Part shown: in pieces, positions 32,266 through 45,700 of the stretch
Layout of the letters: each line of letters opens with the position of its first letter
Position numbering within the stretch: the first letter of the stretch is position 1
From: Kappaphycus alvarezii
Lineage: Eukaryota; Rhodophyta; Florideophyceae; Gigartinales; Solieriaceae
Assembly: GCA_002205965.3 (NCBI GenBank)
Contig: NADL03000460.1
Coordinates: 124,001-188,000, forward strand
Length of the DNA: 64,000 nt
Direction: 5' to 3'
The notes under the pieces: model-generated
What the model saw: the letters and a program-made list of their open reading frames with translations, nothing else
What the model was told of the DNA's origin: nothing
Database searches by the model: none
Made by a program: the position numbers and the translations under genes

Positions 32266-32984
32266 TGATGTGCACAAATTCGCACACGAAAAAATCTAGA
32301 TGAGGACCATAATTGTATACAGTATTGGAACTGGGAAGATATTTTTACAGTTTTTGAATTTGCAAGATATTTTTAATTTGGGTGAGTGTGGCAAATTCAT
32401 CGGTTGATTTTTTATTTTAGGACACGCTGTCATAGTGGATGTCAGTACAGTTCTAGGTTGTGGGTGATACTACGAGTGACTCTGAAAGGTCTATATAATG
32501 GCCACATCAATTCCCACCCCTGGCCGATGGGTGGCTGGATGGGTATGGCACCTAGATATTTACCTTGAGGAAATATCTTCTAATGGTCTCTCTGGTTCAC
32601 GCTGTTCCCGTGAATGCGTTTTATGGTATTTAGTATGTTTGATTGAGACTTTAGGATTAGCCGAAAGGTCTATATAAGCTGAGTAAAGTGCTTCCTCCTT
32701 GAGAGGTCAAGCAAGTTGGCAGACAACTTCAGGTCAAGCTCCGAGTAGTAGGAAGTTGAGAGTCAACTTCAGACCCTAGAAAACTTTTTCCTAAGCTGGT
32801 CGCAGAGCATCAGTGGTAGACCCTGCCCCTTTTATACTTGCTTGTAGCCCTCTCAACTCTCTCCCATATACACTCCTTTTTATTTGTTCAACTATACCAC
32901 GGTAGCACTTTTGTCGCTCGCAACACCTCCGTCTTGGGGTAGTTGGTTCTAAGTATCTCTTCTCCCGACGATTTACCCCTATCA
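32266..32984 (+). repeat. 5' LTR of the Ty3-type element
   Basis: 719 bp, starting TGATGTGCAC and ending ACCCCTATCA. A TATATAAG box lies near 32671, followed about 100 bp on by the conserved AACTTCAG repeats. It matches the 3' LTR closely. Confidence 0.9.
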
Positions 32985-35900
32985 TTTGGTACTCTTGTGG
33001 AGGGGGTTGCACCCGAGGTATTCGAGTTGAGCAGTCTTAGGGAACCATTCGAGGGGATTTCTTTTCTGTAATCATGGATCTCAACGCTGCTCGTATAACG
33101 TTCACAGGGGGCAAGAATGAAGACGTTGAGGAGTTTCTCTATACATATGTCAACGTTGTGATGCGTGAGAAGAGCGATGAAGAGAAGGCCGAAAGTATCT
33201 TCGCCTATCTTCATGGTGACGCAAAGCACAAATATAAGGCCAAGTTTATCAACGGGTGGTCTCTTAACGGGAATGGGCGTAACTTCGGTGAGGTATGTGA
33301 GTGGCTTGTGAAAGAATATGCTAAGCAGGTAGAACCAGATGAGATGATTCGTACCGCCATAGAGGCCCGGCTCAACTTCGACGATTTGTTAAGCTCATTG
33401 GTATACTTGTGTGATCTCTATGAAAAGGCTGGGTTCAACGCCCAAGCCAAGTACGGAATGCTGCGTAAGGCGGCGATGGGGGATAAGCGGCTCTCCGATT
33501 TCCTCCTCATCAAGGGCCCTCACACTTTTAATGAACTGAAGGGTACCATAGTAGAATTTGTCAAAAATTCGGAGACGTTTCAGTCACTAAGTGAAATACC
33601 GAGGGAAACCCGTACATCTATGCCGATCGTGCATCCTGAAAAGAATTATCAAAGGCCAGCTACTAGCGCAGCAGCATTGGAATCAGTCAGGAGCGATGTC
33701 AAAAACTTGGAAGAAAGGTTGGAAACCCGATTCGATAATCGACTTGACATGATAACCTCGCAGTTGGAAAGCCTTACTCTTACCATTAAGAAGAACCAGT
33801 CTGGGGCCCCCAAGGCCGCAGAAGTCTGTTCCTACTGTCACAAGCCTGGACACTTTGCAAATAGGTGTCCTGATAATCCACATAGAAACACTCGTTGTGG
33901 AAAGTGCGGTCGTTACGGGCATCATGAAAGTAACTGCTGGTCTAAAGACAACAGAAGAGCAAATTTATCGGACGCGAGGAGTGAGTCAGGACCAGAGATG
34001 AAAATCTTACAAAACAGGAAGGATCAAAGGTTGGCGGATGCCGGTAATGTATCCATCGCTGAAGAAATCAGTCAAGTTAATGTGACAAAAAGGGATGGGG
34101 AAGGGAACGTTTTGTCGAAAAAACCTAGGCTAGATTATGGAATGCTGGAGCATATCCCAGCACCTGTACCTCCTCGAACCAAGAGGCTTGATCAAGTTGT
34201 TCCAGGGGTGGGAAACACTTCGGCCAAGAAGACGAGAAAGAGTAAGAAATTTAAGAGTATCCCGAAGGACGTACTAGAATATGTGAAGAAGTACAATTTG
34301 GTGGCTGAGCTTGCATCGGCCCCAACTGGGATAACGTTTGGTCAACTTTTGAGGGGCGACGCAGAGGATGCGAGAAAAGAACTCAAAAAAATTATCAGGT
34401 CTAATAAGTCCGCTAAGGGTAAGAAACTGTTTCTTCAATCGGCCTCGACAGCACCAAGACGTCTTAAACTAGTACCAGTCAAAGTATTGGGAATGCAAAC
34501 CCAAGCTCTTTTCGATTCGGGCGCTGTTCCAAACCTTATTTCAGAAACTTTGGTGACAGATTTAGGTCTCGAAATTATTCCAACTACTCGAAGAATAACT
34601 GTGGCGGATGGAACCGTCTCAAAATGCATGGGCACTGTTAACAAGGTTTCCGTGTTCTTTGGGGACTCTAAAGTTGATGTAGACTTTCTCGTCATGCCGG
34701 AGCTCCCTTTCGATGCAATCATTGGCTGTCCTACCATGGAAAGACTAGGGACCTGCATTGACTTGGGCAACCAAATCGTTTCAGTTAATGTTGACGGCAG
34801 AAACGTGAAGATGCCCCTGGATTTCGACAAAAGCACACATCCGGAAGATCTAAGAGAGACGGACAGTGAAGATTTCACTTCTAGCTATGACAGCGAAGAT
34901 TCCGAACCAACTAACACTTTCGGAAGTGAGAAAGGGTACGCTCGGGGGACAATGAACATGGCATGGGATGATTATGATTCTGGGTTTGAAACAGATGAAG
35001 ACTGGAATTCTAGGGTAGGTGTGACACCTGAATGTGTTTCTTTTTGCGATAATATCGAATCAAAGGACGGAATTCGGAGCATGAAAGAAGATTACAATTG
35101 CAAGGAAAACAGGAATATATCGGATTCCATATCTGAAGATGTGAGCACGCCGGAAAAGGTCCTTCAAAATATTGAGGTTGAGAATCAAGAAGAAAAAGGG
35201 CGCCAAATGGCAGAAATCCAAGGAAAAGTGCAGCACCTTCCCGCCGCCGCCTCACTGAAAATATCCGACATGCTAGCATCTTCCGAAGTAATTGCATGGA
35301 GTGTATCAGATTTAAGACAAGCAAGTGTACCGGTCACTCACTCATTTGAACTTACCGATACTCAACCAATTTACCACAGGCCTAGACGTCAACCGCCAAA
35401 ATATGACCAATTTATCTCAGAGAATGTTACAAGTATGCTGGAAAATGATATCATTCGGCCAGTTTCATCCCCATGGTCATTTCCAGTTGTGGTCGCACCA
35501 AAGAAGGATGGAAAGCTGCGTTTTTGCGTCGATTACCGACAACTGAACCAGAGAATGATACCCGATCGATTTCCGATTCCGAACATGGAGGAGATCCTCG
35601 AGGACTTGAAGGACGGGAGATACTTCACCTCAATTGATCTTTACACTGGTTATTGGCAGATTCCATTGATGAAAAATGCAAGGAAAAAACAACTTTTACC
35701 AGCAAAGCCGGTACATTCAGGTTCGAAGTGATGCCTTTTGGTCTCATGAATGCCCCAGCTACATTCCAAAGAATGATGAACGAGGTTTTGAAAGGACTTC
35801 CATTTGCAAGAGTTTATATCGATGATGTGGTGATATTCTCAAAAACCTTGGATCAGCACATATCGCATGTCAAGACTGTGGTGGAGAGAATAGATGCGTA

Positions 35901-38036
35901 CAGCCTGAAAATTAAGTTAAGCAAATGCTTCTTTGCGAAAACGTCTATCCAATTACTCGGTCATATCGTCGATCAAGAGGGAATTAAAGTGGATCCAGAG
36001 AAAACGAAAAAAATCAAGTTGGCACCAGGCCCGCTTCAAAGACGGAGGTTCGAAGCTTCTTAGGACTGGCCTCATATTACAGAAGATTTATCAAAGATTT
36101 CGCCAAAACTGCAGCACCGTTACATGCCAGCACTACGAAGAACGGAAAATTTTACTGGAACAAGGAAATGCAACTGCATTTGAGGAGCTTAAAGATAAGC
36201 TATGTGTCCCCCCAGTGCTCATGTATCCAGATTTCAAGAGACCATTTGTTGTGGAGACAGATGCCTCAGAACGGTCTTTGGGTGCCGTTTTGTCCCAAAA
36301 AGATGAAAACGGAAGACTACACCCGGTTCAATTCGCAAGTCGCACTCTGAATGATGCGGAAAGGAGATACTCAGTCTGCGAAAAAGAAGCGCTCGCTGTT
36401 GTCTTCGCACTGAAAAAGTTTCGCGTATACCTTTTATCACTCGAGAAATTTGTCTTGATAACTGATCACCAGGCACTTAAGACAGCATTCCAAAAGAAAG
36501 ATGTACATCACCGCTTGGCCCGATGGCTCGACATTTTCGCAGAATATCGGTTTGAAATTGTGTATAGGCCCGGACGCAATAATCAGCCTGCCGACTACCT
36601 ATCCCGCTTGAGGGATCCACTGATTCCAAATGAAAAAGCTTCCGAGAACATCGTCGGAGTTGCCGAGGTGCAAGTGCCGAACAATAACGAGTACGAAGCT
36701 AATATTGACGGACTAATTAAATTCCTGGATGGACTAGAAATGAGAAAGGTTGATATTGAACACAGAAATTGGGTACGTAGGAATCAAAAGGCTTTTACAC
36801 TATGGAATGGGAAACTCTTCCGACACACGAAAGCCGGTCCTCGACTAGTGGCCCCTTTGAAAGAAAGAATGAAGATCTTGAGGACTTTTCATGATGAGTT
36901 AGGGCATTGGGATCTCGAAACAACCAAGAAATTCGTTACTGAGAGATTCTGGTGGCCCAGTATCCATAAGGACGTCTATAACTTCGTGAAAAGCTGCGAC
37001 AACTGTCAAAAATTCACGCCAATACGAAAGTATAAGACAACTCTAGGCTTTCCAGTTTCCGGTCTCTTTGAAACCTTTTCAATTGACTTTGCCGGCCCAT
37101 TCAAGGAAACCTCTTCCGGAAACAAATATCTCCTTATAGGGGTGGAACATCTTACTGGATGGCCAATAGCAGTTGCAGTTGAGGAGGCCAATGCTGAGGT
37201 GGTCCTGAGATTCATCGAAAAAGACATAATTGAACCGTTTGGTCTTCCAAAAAGGATCATCTCAGATAACGCACTTTGTTTTACTGCAACTTCACTGCTT
37301 CGTTTCTTGGAAGAAAAAGGTATTCAGCTAAAGACAGTTCTCGCATATGCTCCTATGTCAAACGGGAAAGCGGAGAGGATGGTTGGAACCATCAAACGAT
37401 CAATATCGAAAACTATGTCCGAGAATGAAATCCAGTGGGAAGATGCCTTACCAAAAGTGTTATACGGCTATCGGCGAAGAAGAGGAAGAAGTGGACGGTC
37501 ACCGTTTGAGCTAATGTACGGAAGAGCTCCTAGAATGTTACAGAGAGATATGGAAACAAATGTTATCGATGAAGAGAGTAGAGAGGTCGAACTATTGGCC
37601 ACCGAAAGCTGGAGATCACACCGCGCGCTAACACAGACAAGAAATAAGGATGAAGAGCCTCCAGTCCAAACTTTCTCAGTCGGCTCTAAAGTACTTGTAG
37701 CACACGGAAAAGCAATGCAACAGGCTGTGAAGTGGCCGGCCTTCCAAACAAAGTACTCGAATCCTTGCGTCGTCACGGAGGAAAGACACCCGCACTATAA
37801 GCTATGTTCAAGCTCAGGGAAGAGATCAAGGAGGGCCATCCATGCACGTCGTCTGGTCCCTTACCATCAGAGGCCTGAAGAATTCCTTCTCACACAGGAC
37901 TATGCGCAACCACGGGCATACTCATCTTTAACTATAGAATGATTCCTATGGGAGGAAAAAGGGCCTGGGAATGGATCATCTCGATTACGCGTGACTACTA
38001 CGAACTCCACGTAATCATCCATTTCTACATTAATAT

Positions 38037-38999
38037 ATGCCTATGTTTTCGTACGTTGAACGGACCATTGCTACCTCAAGAAGATTTCCGACTATTGATC
38101 AGATTCTATTCTCATTCCAAAACGGAAGGTTCACGGAAGCAGGTCCAGAGTTTGTGGAAGTCATATATCATTACTCTATAGGAAGGTATGGAATGGTAGC
38201 TATCGGAGACTTGTCGCAAACATATCTGAACATTATCCGTCCAGTTTACGTATTTCTTAAGAACAACCAAGATGTGCGACTGAGAGGTTACAGCTTGCCC
38301 CCTGATATGGAATATCGACTGGTCCCATATCCTCTATGGGAACCTTACGTTGCTCCGCTCAGAAATACAACCTCAGCCGAAGACCAGGATCCTCCCGAGG
38401 CCGTGATGATGATACGAGCTGGACCATCAAGTGATCGGGGCGGATCATCGAAGAGGGCAAGGCGTCGGGAGCAGCGAGGAAGATCGCCAAGAAGATCGCC
38501 TCAAACACCGCCTAGTCTCCCAGGGGGAAACTATGCATCCTTAATTATTGGACGACTACCAATTAGACGTTGGCTTCGCGAAATGACAGAGGACCCTCGA
38601 GAAGCAGAAGTAATTTCCTTTTTTGCCATTAGTATTTGCATGTGCTTCCAGACCATTCACGGGGCGCACCTTACTCGTGAGGACTCAGTCCTTATGTTGC
38701 GAGTTTTTTTCTCCTTCAGATACCCGTTTCTGGACCCGTTGCCAGAAAAGTTTGCATACTACGTTTACTACCTCACATTTGGAAGGTTTGGAGAAGTGAA
38801 ACGGGAGGAGCTCATTAGAGAACACTATGAAACCATACGCCGAATCTACGAAACTCTTGACCAAGGAGATGAGCCGGTCATCGCACGGTACACACTCTCT
38901 CATCATATTGGAAATGAGCTACTACCATATCCTTATAGTGAACCCTATACTCTCCCTGATGAATGGATAGAACTCCCACAAGAACAACAAGAGCAGTGA
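38037..38999 (+). mobile_element. Extra ORF between integrase and 3' LTR of the Ty3-type element (fossil part)
   Basis: An open frame of 320 residues sits in the position where some elements carry env. It has no signal peptide or membrane anchor that I can see, so it is not env-like. Its two halves resemble each other (YHYSIGRYGMVAIGDL against YYLTFGRFGEVKREEL; LVPYPLWEPY against LLPYPYSEPY). They are joined by a basic Arg/Ser-rich linker (SSKRARRREQRGRSPRRSP). Function unknown; the linker suggests nuclear or nucleic-acid binding. Confidence 0.6.
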
Positions 39000-39032
39000 C
39001 GAGCCGGGACGTTCGTCTTGAGCGGGAGGGCG

Positions 39033-39752
39033 TGATGTGCACAAATTCGCACACGAAAAAATCTAGATGAGGACCATAATTGTATACAGTATTGGAACTG
39101 GGAAGATATTTTTACAGTTTTTGAATTTGCAAGATATTTTTAATTTGGGTGAGTGTGGCAAATTCATCGGTTGATTTTTTATTTTAGGACACGCTGTCAT
39201 AGTGGATGTCAGTACAGTTCTAGGTTGTGGGTGATACTACGAGTGACTCTGAAAGGTCTATATAATGGCCACATCAATTCCCACCCCTGGCCGATGGGTG
39301 GCTGGCATGGGTATAGCACCTAGATATTTACCTTGAGGAAATATCTTCTAATGGTCTCTCTGGTTCACACGATTCCCGTGAATGCATTTTATGGTTATTA
39401 GTCTGTTTGTTTGAAGACTTTTAGGATAGCCAAAAGTCTATATAAGCCGAGTAAACTGCTTCCTCTAGTGCAGGTCAAGCAAGTTGGCAGACAACTTCAG
39501 GTCAAGCTCCGAGTAGTAGGAAGTTGAGAGTCAACTTCAGACCCTAGAAAACTTTTTCCTAAGCTGGTCGCAGAGCATCAGTGGTAGACCCTGCCCCTTT
39601 TATACTTGCTTGTAGCCCTCTCAACTCTCTCCCATATACACTCCTTTTTATTTGTTCAACTATACCACGGTAGCACTTTTGTCGCTCGCAACACCTCCGT
39701 CTTGGGGTAGTTGGTTCTAAGTATCTCTTCTCCCGACGATTTACCCCTATCA
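39033..39752 (+). repeat. 3' LTR of the Ty3-type element
   Basis: 720 bp, TGATGTGCAC ... ACCCCTATCA, followed by CAAGT. Most differences from the 5' LTR lie between about 39370 and 39480. Confidence 0.9.
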
Positions 39753-40165
39753 CAAGTCAGTGGAAGGAGAATGTCAGTGGGAAAACAAAGGAAATCGCCT
39801 TGCGAGGTCAGCTTGTTGAATGGCACCGCCCGCCTCGTGGCGGCTCCCCGCGGCCCGCGCAACGACGGGGGGACGGAGAGGGGGCGGGGAAGGAATGGAG
39901 GGAAGGGAATTCCAAAGGTTCAAAGCACTTTCATGGTGTTCAAGCTTCCAGGTATTAAAACAGAGAATTTTGACAGCTGATATTCTTTTCGATTGATTGT
40001 CTTTCAGTACTTTACCCACTTCTAGCGACTTTGAACCTGATTAGCTCCGTTTCTTGGTTCCCCCATGCCGACCATTTGTACCAATTATTTGATGCGCTTT
40101 GGAACATAGGCTAACCTATTTTTCAATCATTAAAACACCCCAATTTTTTCTCCTTTACAGGTGGT

Positions 40166-40209
40166 GGGGAATTTTTGGGTTATTTTAATGCATGGAAGAT
40201 GTGGTCGGT
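40166..40209 (-). mobile_element. 44-bp LINE-tail unit, filled site against the empty site at 12875
   Basis: Block A reads TACAGGTGGTTGAATGG. Block B reads TACAGGTGGT, then GGGGAATTTTTGGG, TTATTTTAATGCATGG, AAGATGTGGTC, then GGTTGAATGG. The two copies are otherwise collinear, so this is a clean 44-bp gain (or loss). The duplication is at most GGT here. Confidence 0.75.
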
Positions 40210-40816
40210 TGAATGGAGCAAGGGCAAATTGCGTTTTTATTGCAAAGGCTGGTAGTTGGTTTACTGTACCGTAAAGATATCGTACTGCTGCAAAGATATC
40301 GTGCTGCGAATGGTTGAACAAATTTTCATCGTATTGTATGAGTTTACAGTACAGTAAACATAAGGAACTGTAACTGGCCTCATACCACTTAGGGGAAAGG
40401 TATATATCCGGTCTATCCCATGGTTTTCAAGACAACCACTTAGTGTATGGTCAAGCGGCATATTGTGTCAAAGTCAAGCACGCGCAGGTCTCGAGACCTA
40501 ACAAGCATCAAGACGGGGCTCCCGAATACAGCGGTGAGTCAGTGCTAAATTCATCCTCAGATCAATTTCGACGATTGCACGGTACCCGGGAGCGATTGTC
40601 GGGAGAAATCGGCGGAAACACAGTTGCCGGGTTGCGGGTAGGAAACATGCGATGGGTAGAGTGCGACATAAAGAATCACTCAGCGGGAGGCTGCACGAGG
40701 GGTTGTCCGTGCATTTGGTGGTGTGTGTCATGGTCACTGCGATGAGTGAACTCGGGCTAGCTTTCTGGTGGTTCTGGTGGTTTCTTTTGAAACCCTCTCT
40801 GTGGCGCGTTGGGTGA

Positions 40817-40860
40817 GGGGAAATTTTTGGGTTATTTTAATGCATGGAAGATGTGGTCGG
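40817..40860 (-). mobile_element. 44-bp LINE-tail unit (block B copy of 13425)
   Basis: Identical in position and nearly in sequence to the block A unit. Confidence 0.6.
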
Positions 40861-41152
40861 TTGTGTCCACGCCGCTAATGCGTTATGCGGGATAAGTCGT
40901 CACTGATTGGTAAGGAGTGCTTCGTACCTCCCTCTGTACCTCACGAGGGATCAGGTTCTGCTGGCAGTTCGCTCGTTCAATCCGGGTTCAGCTCCGGGGG
41001 GTCCGCACTTCGCCCGTCCCACCTCAATCAACTCCTAGTAGGGACTTCGACTTTGTCCTCGACCGGAAAATTCCTGGATACGCTTACAGAGTTAGCGACA
41101 ATCTTGGCTTCCGGGAAAGCCCCCATTGCACTCGCAACGTAGATTGCCAGAG

Positions 41153-41706
41153 TGCAAAATAATTGGGATAGGTAGATCCGAATAATAATAAATAGTTCCA
41201 ACTTGAATAAATAAATAAATGCCAGAATTGGACCTAGAATGAATAATGAATAGAAAACCAAATTTAATAATATCTGATCGAGGGGAATATTTCGATAGTC
41301 CGAGGATGTAAAAATATTTCTAACAACCTAGACTACTTATACTATACACCAGGGTGAACCTGCTACAAAAATCAGGTGAGCCGTTCAATAATTTTGGCAG
41401 ACATAATTCAGGCTCAGCAATAATTATTGCAGTATTTTCCAGGTAAGCAATCATCCAGATAATAATTTGTTGGCAGCATAAATGTAATAATTATAACCTG
41501 TATAATATAAAAACCCAACTGTAGGACATAAAACTTATTTCACACTGTATTCAGCATAAAACAGTGCCAGTGTAAAATAGATAAAATTATTCCTTGATGA
41601 TTCATAATAAATATAAATTGTGGGCCTCAATAAAAATATTGCTCCAGAATTCAGCATCACTGTAGAACACCGGGATAGAGATTAAAATATTTGTTCAATT
41701 TTTACA
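41153..41706. mobile_element. Solo LTR-like element, copy 3
   Basis: 554 bp, TGCAAAATAATTGGG ... CAATTTTTACA, with the 5-bp duplication CAGAG (41148-41152 and 41707-41711). The empty site is preserved in block A at about 13752-13760 (TTGCCAGAGCCCC). Confidence 0.75.
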
Positions 41707-42122
41707 CAGAGCCCCATTCACACGCCTCGCCAAAGAAGACATGGCGCAGCGCCCCATCGCAGTGGGGGATACTTTGCGAGGGTTAGCGGGCAATTACCTT
41801 GCAAGGCGCGTCAATGAGAAGCCCGCCATTTACTTTCACCTTCTCCAGGTTGGTATCGCCACAAAAGCAGGAACCGATACGTTAATTCACGGCATTCGCC
41901 GCATTATGTACAAGTTTCGGTTATTTTAATGTATGGAAGATGTGGTCGTTTATATCCATGCCGCTGGGAATGAGTTGTGCTGGACAAGTCGTCAGTTGAT
42001 AACATTTTGGAAGCATCTCAGAATTTGCCTTTTTATCTGTGGACTTGTAAAAGGCATTTAAAATGTGCAGCTGTGCCGCATTCATCAACGCCGTTCGAAT
42101 CCTCTTCCCCAGCTGCTTCCCT

Positions 42123-42168
42123 GGGGAAAACGTTTGGGTGTTTTACTCTCGGATGATATATCCGATCT
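42123..42168 (-). mobile_element. 46-bp LINE-tail unit (block B copy of 14173)
   Basis: The same insertion in the same RT position, with TCCCTG on both sides. Confidence 0.65.
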
Positions 42169-42750
42169 ATCCCTGAGTGTTGCATTGTTGCAACACCGTC
42201 CCAGCGTTCCTCTGGACAGGCTTCGAGATTATACGGAGTGTTGTGGGCACCCAGCAAGGAAACCCACTTGGCTGTTCTTTGTCCTTGTGCTCCCCATCGC
42301 TTTGAAGATCAACGAATTACTGTCTGCATTGGGCGAGGAGGATACAGGGCCATACATGCTGCTTTTGAAGTTGTGCTATCATGAACACGGCTATATTACA
42401 GCCAGACACACACAAGACCATACTCAAAGCGATCGAGGTTCTCTCTTCTCCTGAGGCCAAACGTGCTGGGCTTCATCTGGCGATGTCGAAATGCAGAGTG
42501 TGATGGCCTACTGCCCCTTCCGCATCTGCTCAGGCCGTATAACTCACTGACATGCGACAAGATACGGCCCGAGAACTATGGTTCAAATGCGCCCATCGGT
42601 TCCCAAGCGTTCATGGAACAGCACATACTGGACCATGTGCAGTCTCTCGAGCTTTTCCTACACGTGGTTATGGACCTTAAAGACGCACAGGTCTCATTTC
42701 AATAACTTCTTACTGGCTTTGGAAATTTGTCGAATAATTCAATACGGAAG

Positions 42751-45700
42751 TGAGCAATCATAATCAATTTGATTGTGTCGTGCAGAGATTCTACAATTTG
42801 CGGTCGAGACCTAGTGAGCTTACGCTGCGTATTTCCAAAAACCAAACCAAAACCGATGCGGAATTATTGTGACTAAGCACTTACCAACCCAAAGCGTTTG
42901 TGTTCTTGTTCCGGCACGATTTTTTAGGAATTTAGCCGTCTGCTTTCCGATACGGAGAAAGAGAGAATTTTCAGCTTGTATAAAACATTTCGCCGAAATC
43001 GGATGACTTTAAGCCTCAGAAAGGTTAACGTGGAATTTTATTTGACCGTAGACGGACTGGTCTATATAAGATAGAAAATAAAGACGCCGAATGGTAAAAG
43101 GGACAGCAATACATAGTAGTAAGCCTTTTTTCTTTATGGGAAAACTGCCTATTCCGGTTCGGTCGAATAGGCCATCAGAAGTATCAACTCCAACAGGTTA
43201 TAGGCTCAGAATTCCAAGTTTAGCTCTATTTCAGCTTTTAACTGTCTAGGAGTTTTATCCATTCAAGTTCTCTAAATTCAAGTTCTTCCTACCGTTTACG
43301 GATTGTCGACGTACAGTATCTGATCAACTGAATCAAGATGTCCGACGTTTACGGAAAGGTCAGGATCAAACAGTTCGACGGAAAGTCCGACTACTCCCTC
43401 TGGAGAATTCTTGTGCAAGCGACTTTCAGCGCCAAAGGCCTCGGTGAAACCTTGACCGTTCGGAGTGACGACCGCGAATCCAAAAACGAAGCAGAGCAAG
43501 AACGCCAGGCAAGCAAAATCATCGTATCCTCACTGCACGATCAACCGCTTCTGGTCGTTGGGTCCGTTATCGGAAAGCCCGAGGAAATCACAGCTAGGCA
43601 CGACGGAAGGTATGATTTAAAGTCTACCGCGTCGAATATATCATATGTTTCGGAGCTTATTTCGCTTCGGTACTCAAAACTCCGCGCTGATATTTCCGAG
43701 CGCATCGAGAATATGGCAGCATTGGTTGAGAAACTCCGCGCCATGGGTACCTCGCTCGATGACACCCTGGTTATCGGCATATTTGAGGCGTCTATTAACG
43801 TCATACAGCTTTGAACCGTAACAGAAGTAATCAAGACCCTCTCGGTGGACAACATGTCTTGAGAAGATGTAACTTTTCAGTTGATTGAAGAGTGTAAGTC
43901 CCACAAAGAGGGTATTGAGAGCCATGATCGGGCAAGCAGCGCAAATAGCACATGCTGAATTTGTCCAAAGACGAACCAAAAGATAGCGGTCGGCTGGCTT
44001 AACCAGACAAACCCTCGCAACCGTTTCAACTTACCGAACGGTACTATCGATCCTTCCAAAATGGACCGAGACGAACCGAAATCCAAGAAGATGAAAAAGA
44101 AGAGAAAGAAAAACGAAGAAGGCAAGATAAAGTTGTAAAAGCGATTTGCGATGGCGAATTTGAAGAATCATAACCGTCGACCGGACATGATGATGCTGGA
44201 CAGTTGGACGTATTTAGACATGACACTCAAGTCCGAAAGGGTTGGTGTCAAGAAATCATGCAACGTATCTATTTCGTTGGGTGATGACTCAGCCGTTACG
44301 GCAACAGAAGCAAACAAGGTCTGAACTATAAAACCGAAAACGGAACAATGCATGTGAATTTTTCGGAGACATTGATTACGCCCGACATGGTGATCAGTCT
44401 GCTTTCAGTTCTGACACTGCTGAGGATGAATATGGGTATCATATTCATGCAAAAAAATGGTCCTTATCGACCTCGAGAAAAATTACCGTAATAGGGTATA
44501 CACATGAGGACAATGACGGATTGTTTTACATTCTCGACGGTCAAAAGTCTATTCCGGTGCTCCCATCGACTCTCGCAGGCAGAAATGAGAAGGCGGTGAT
44601 GGCTATTTTGCGCAACCAATCTTGCCACAACTGCGATGGAAAAGACCGATTCGGAGAACTCAAGCAGCTCAAGCGACAGAGTTGAGTCCTCTGAGTCTTA
44701 AAACGAATCGGAAGATAAAGAAGAATATTCGAAAACCGAGACCCCGATCACTTCACGAGATGAAATATCATCCGAGTCGGATGCGGAACATTCGAGTGAT
44801 TTCGAAAACATTTCTATCGACGAAAGCTCAAATGACTCATCAGAGGGCGAGCAAACAGAAGCATGAGCCGACAAAAATACCGTTCCGGCAAAGAAGAAGA
44901 AAGTATGCCAAGAGGAACTACCCTCACTTCGAGACCTCCGACTCAGACATGCTACACCGTTCAAGGCAATAAGGAGGTAGCTCCAAATCGGGCAGCTCCA
45001 AAAGTCAAGTGTGATTCTACAGATTGCGATGATTGAACCAAAGGCGAGTACAGAGAGCGGTTCTCGGTATGGTTGACCAAGGGCACCCAAATCGGAAGTT
45101 TAAATGCGGACGTCAAAGGATACGTGGAGATAAGACCTTTGAACAGTACTTACTCACTGTTGTCGACGAACATTCTCGGTTTTTGTTTGTCGAACCGTTT
45201 CGGTCAAAGGGCGAGACTTTATAGACACTGCTTCGCTTTTTAAGGCGTTTCGAAAAGCAGTCAGGTCATGCCTTTCGATCAGTTCACACCAATGAAAGAG
45301 GAGAGGTTCACCGTGCCGGAGCGACTCTTGAGGCTGACAGAGTGAAAGTGATACTGAAAAATCCATATAAACCACAGCCAAATGGGTTGTACGAACGCTA
45401 TCATATAATAATCCTCTCCTAAGCACGCTAGTGTCTCAAGCAAGCCAAGCTACCGATTGGTAGTGGGATTCAGCCATCGAGCATGTCGCTGATTGCAGAA
45501 AATTTTTGATCAATTCCATTACGGAGAAGGCTCCATTCGAGACCATATTCGAGTATACACCATCCGATATCTACCATCTCAAGCCGTTCGGTTGCAGAAT
45601 GCTTTTCCGACAGGTAGCGAAGAAGTTGGGCACGTTTCTTCCAAATTTTATCGAAAGTTTATGTCTCTTACACCAAGGTGGGGCAATTTATCATGTGTTG

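Larger units (their letters stand above)
32266..39752 (+). mobile_element. Ty3/Gypsy-type LTR retroelement with an extra 3' gene (fossil)
   Basis: A 7.49-kb element flanked by the 5-bp duplication CAAGT (32261-32265 and 39753-39757). LTRs are 32266-32984 and 39033-39752, TG...CA; a candidate primer site TTTGGTACTCTTGTGG follows the 5' LTR, and a purine tract GAGCGGGAGGG precedes the 3' LTR. Parts: gag from 33074 with two CCHC knuckles (CSYCHKPGHFANRC and CGKCGRYGHHESNC, about 33827-33940); protease (LFDSGA, about 34510); RT (YIDDV, about 35820); RNase H (about 36230-36600); integrase (H-H-C-C then D, D, E, about 36890-37700). RT before integrase marks it Ty3-type. No chromodomain was seen. 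The LTRs differ by a few percent, mostly in one cluster, so it is fairly recent. It is broken, with about two breaks in pol. Confidence 0.9.
40912..42750 (+). mobile_element. LINE reverse-transcriptase fragment, block B copy
   Basis: Collinear with 13520-14797 (GGSALRPSHLNQLL, PIAVGDTLRGLAGNYLARR, GTQQGNPLG-type blocks) but interrupted by a solo LTR-like element at 41153-41706. It also carries the two LINE-tail units near 41917 and 42123. Decayed. Confidence 0.75.

Noticed and set aside
38037-38999. Envelope gene of a retrovirus-like element
   Set aside because: No signal peptide, membrane anchor or cysteine pattern; two internal repeats and a basic linker instead.
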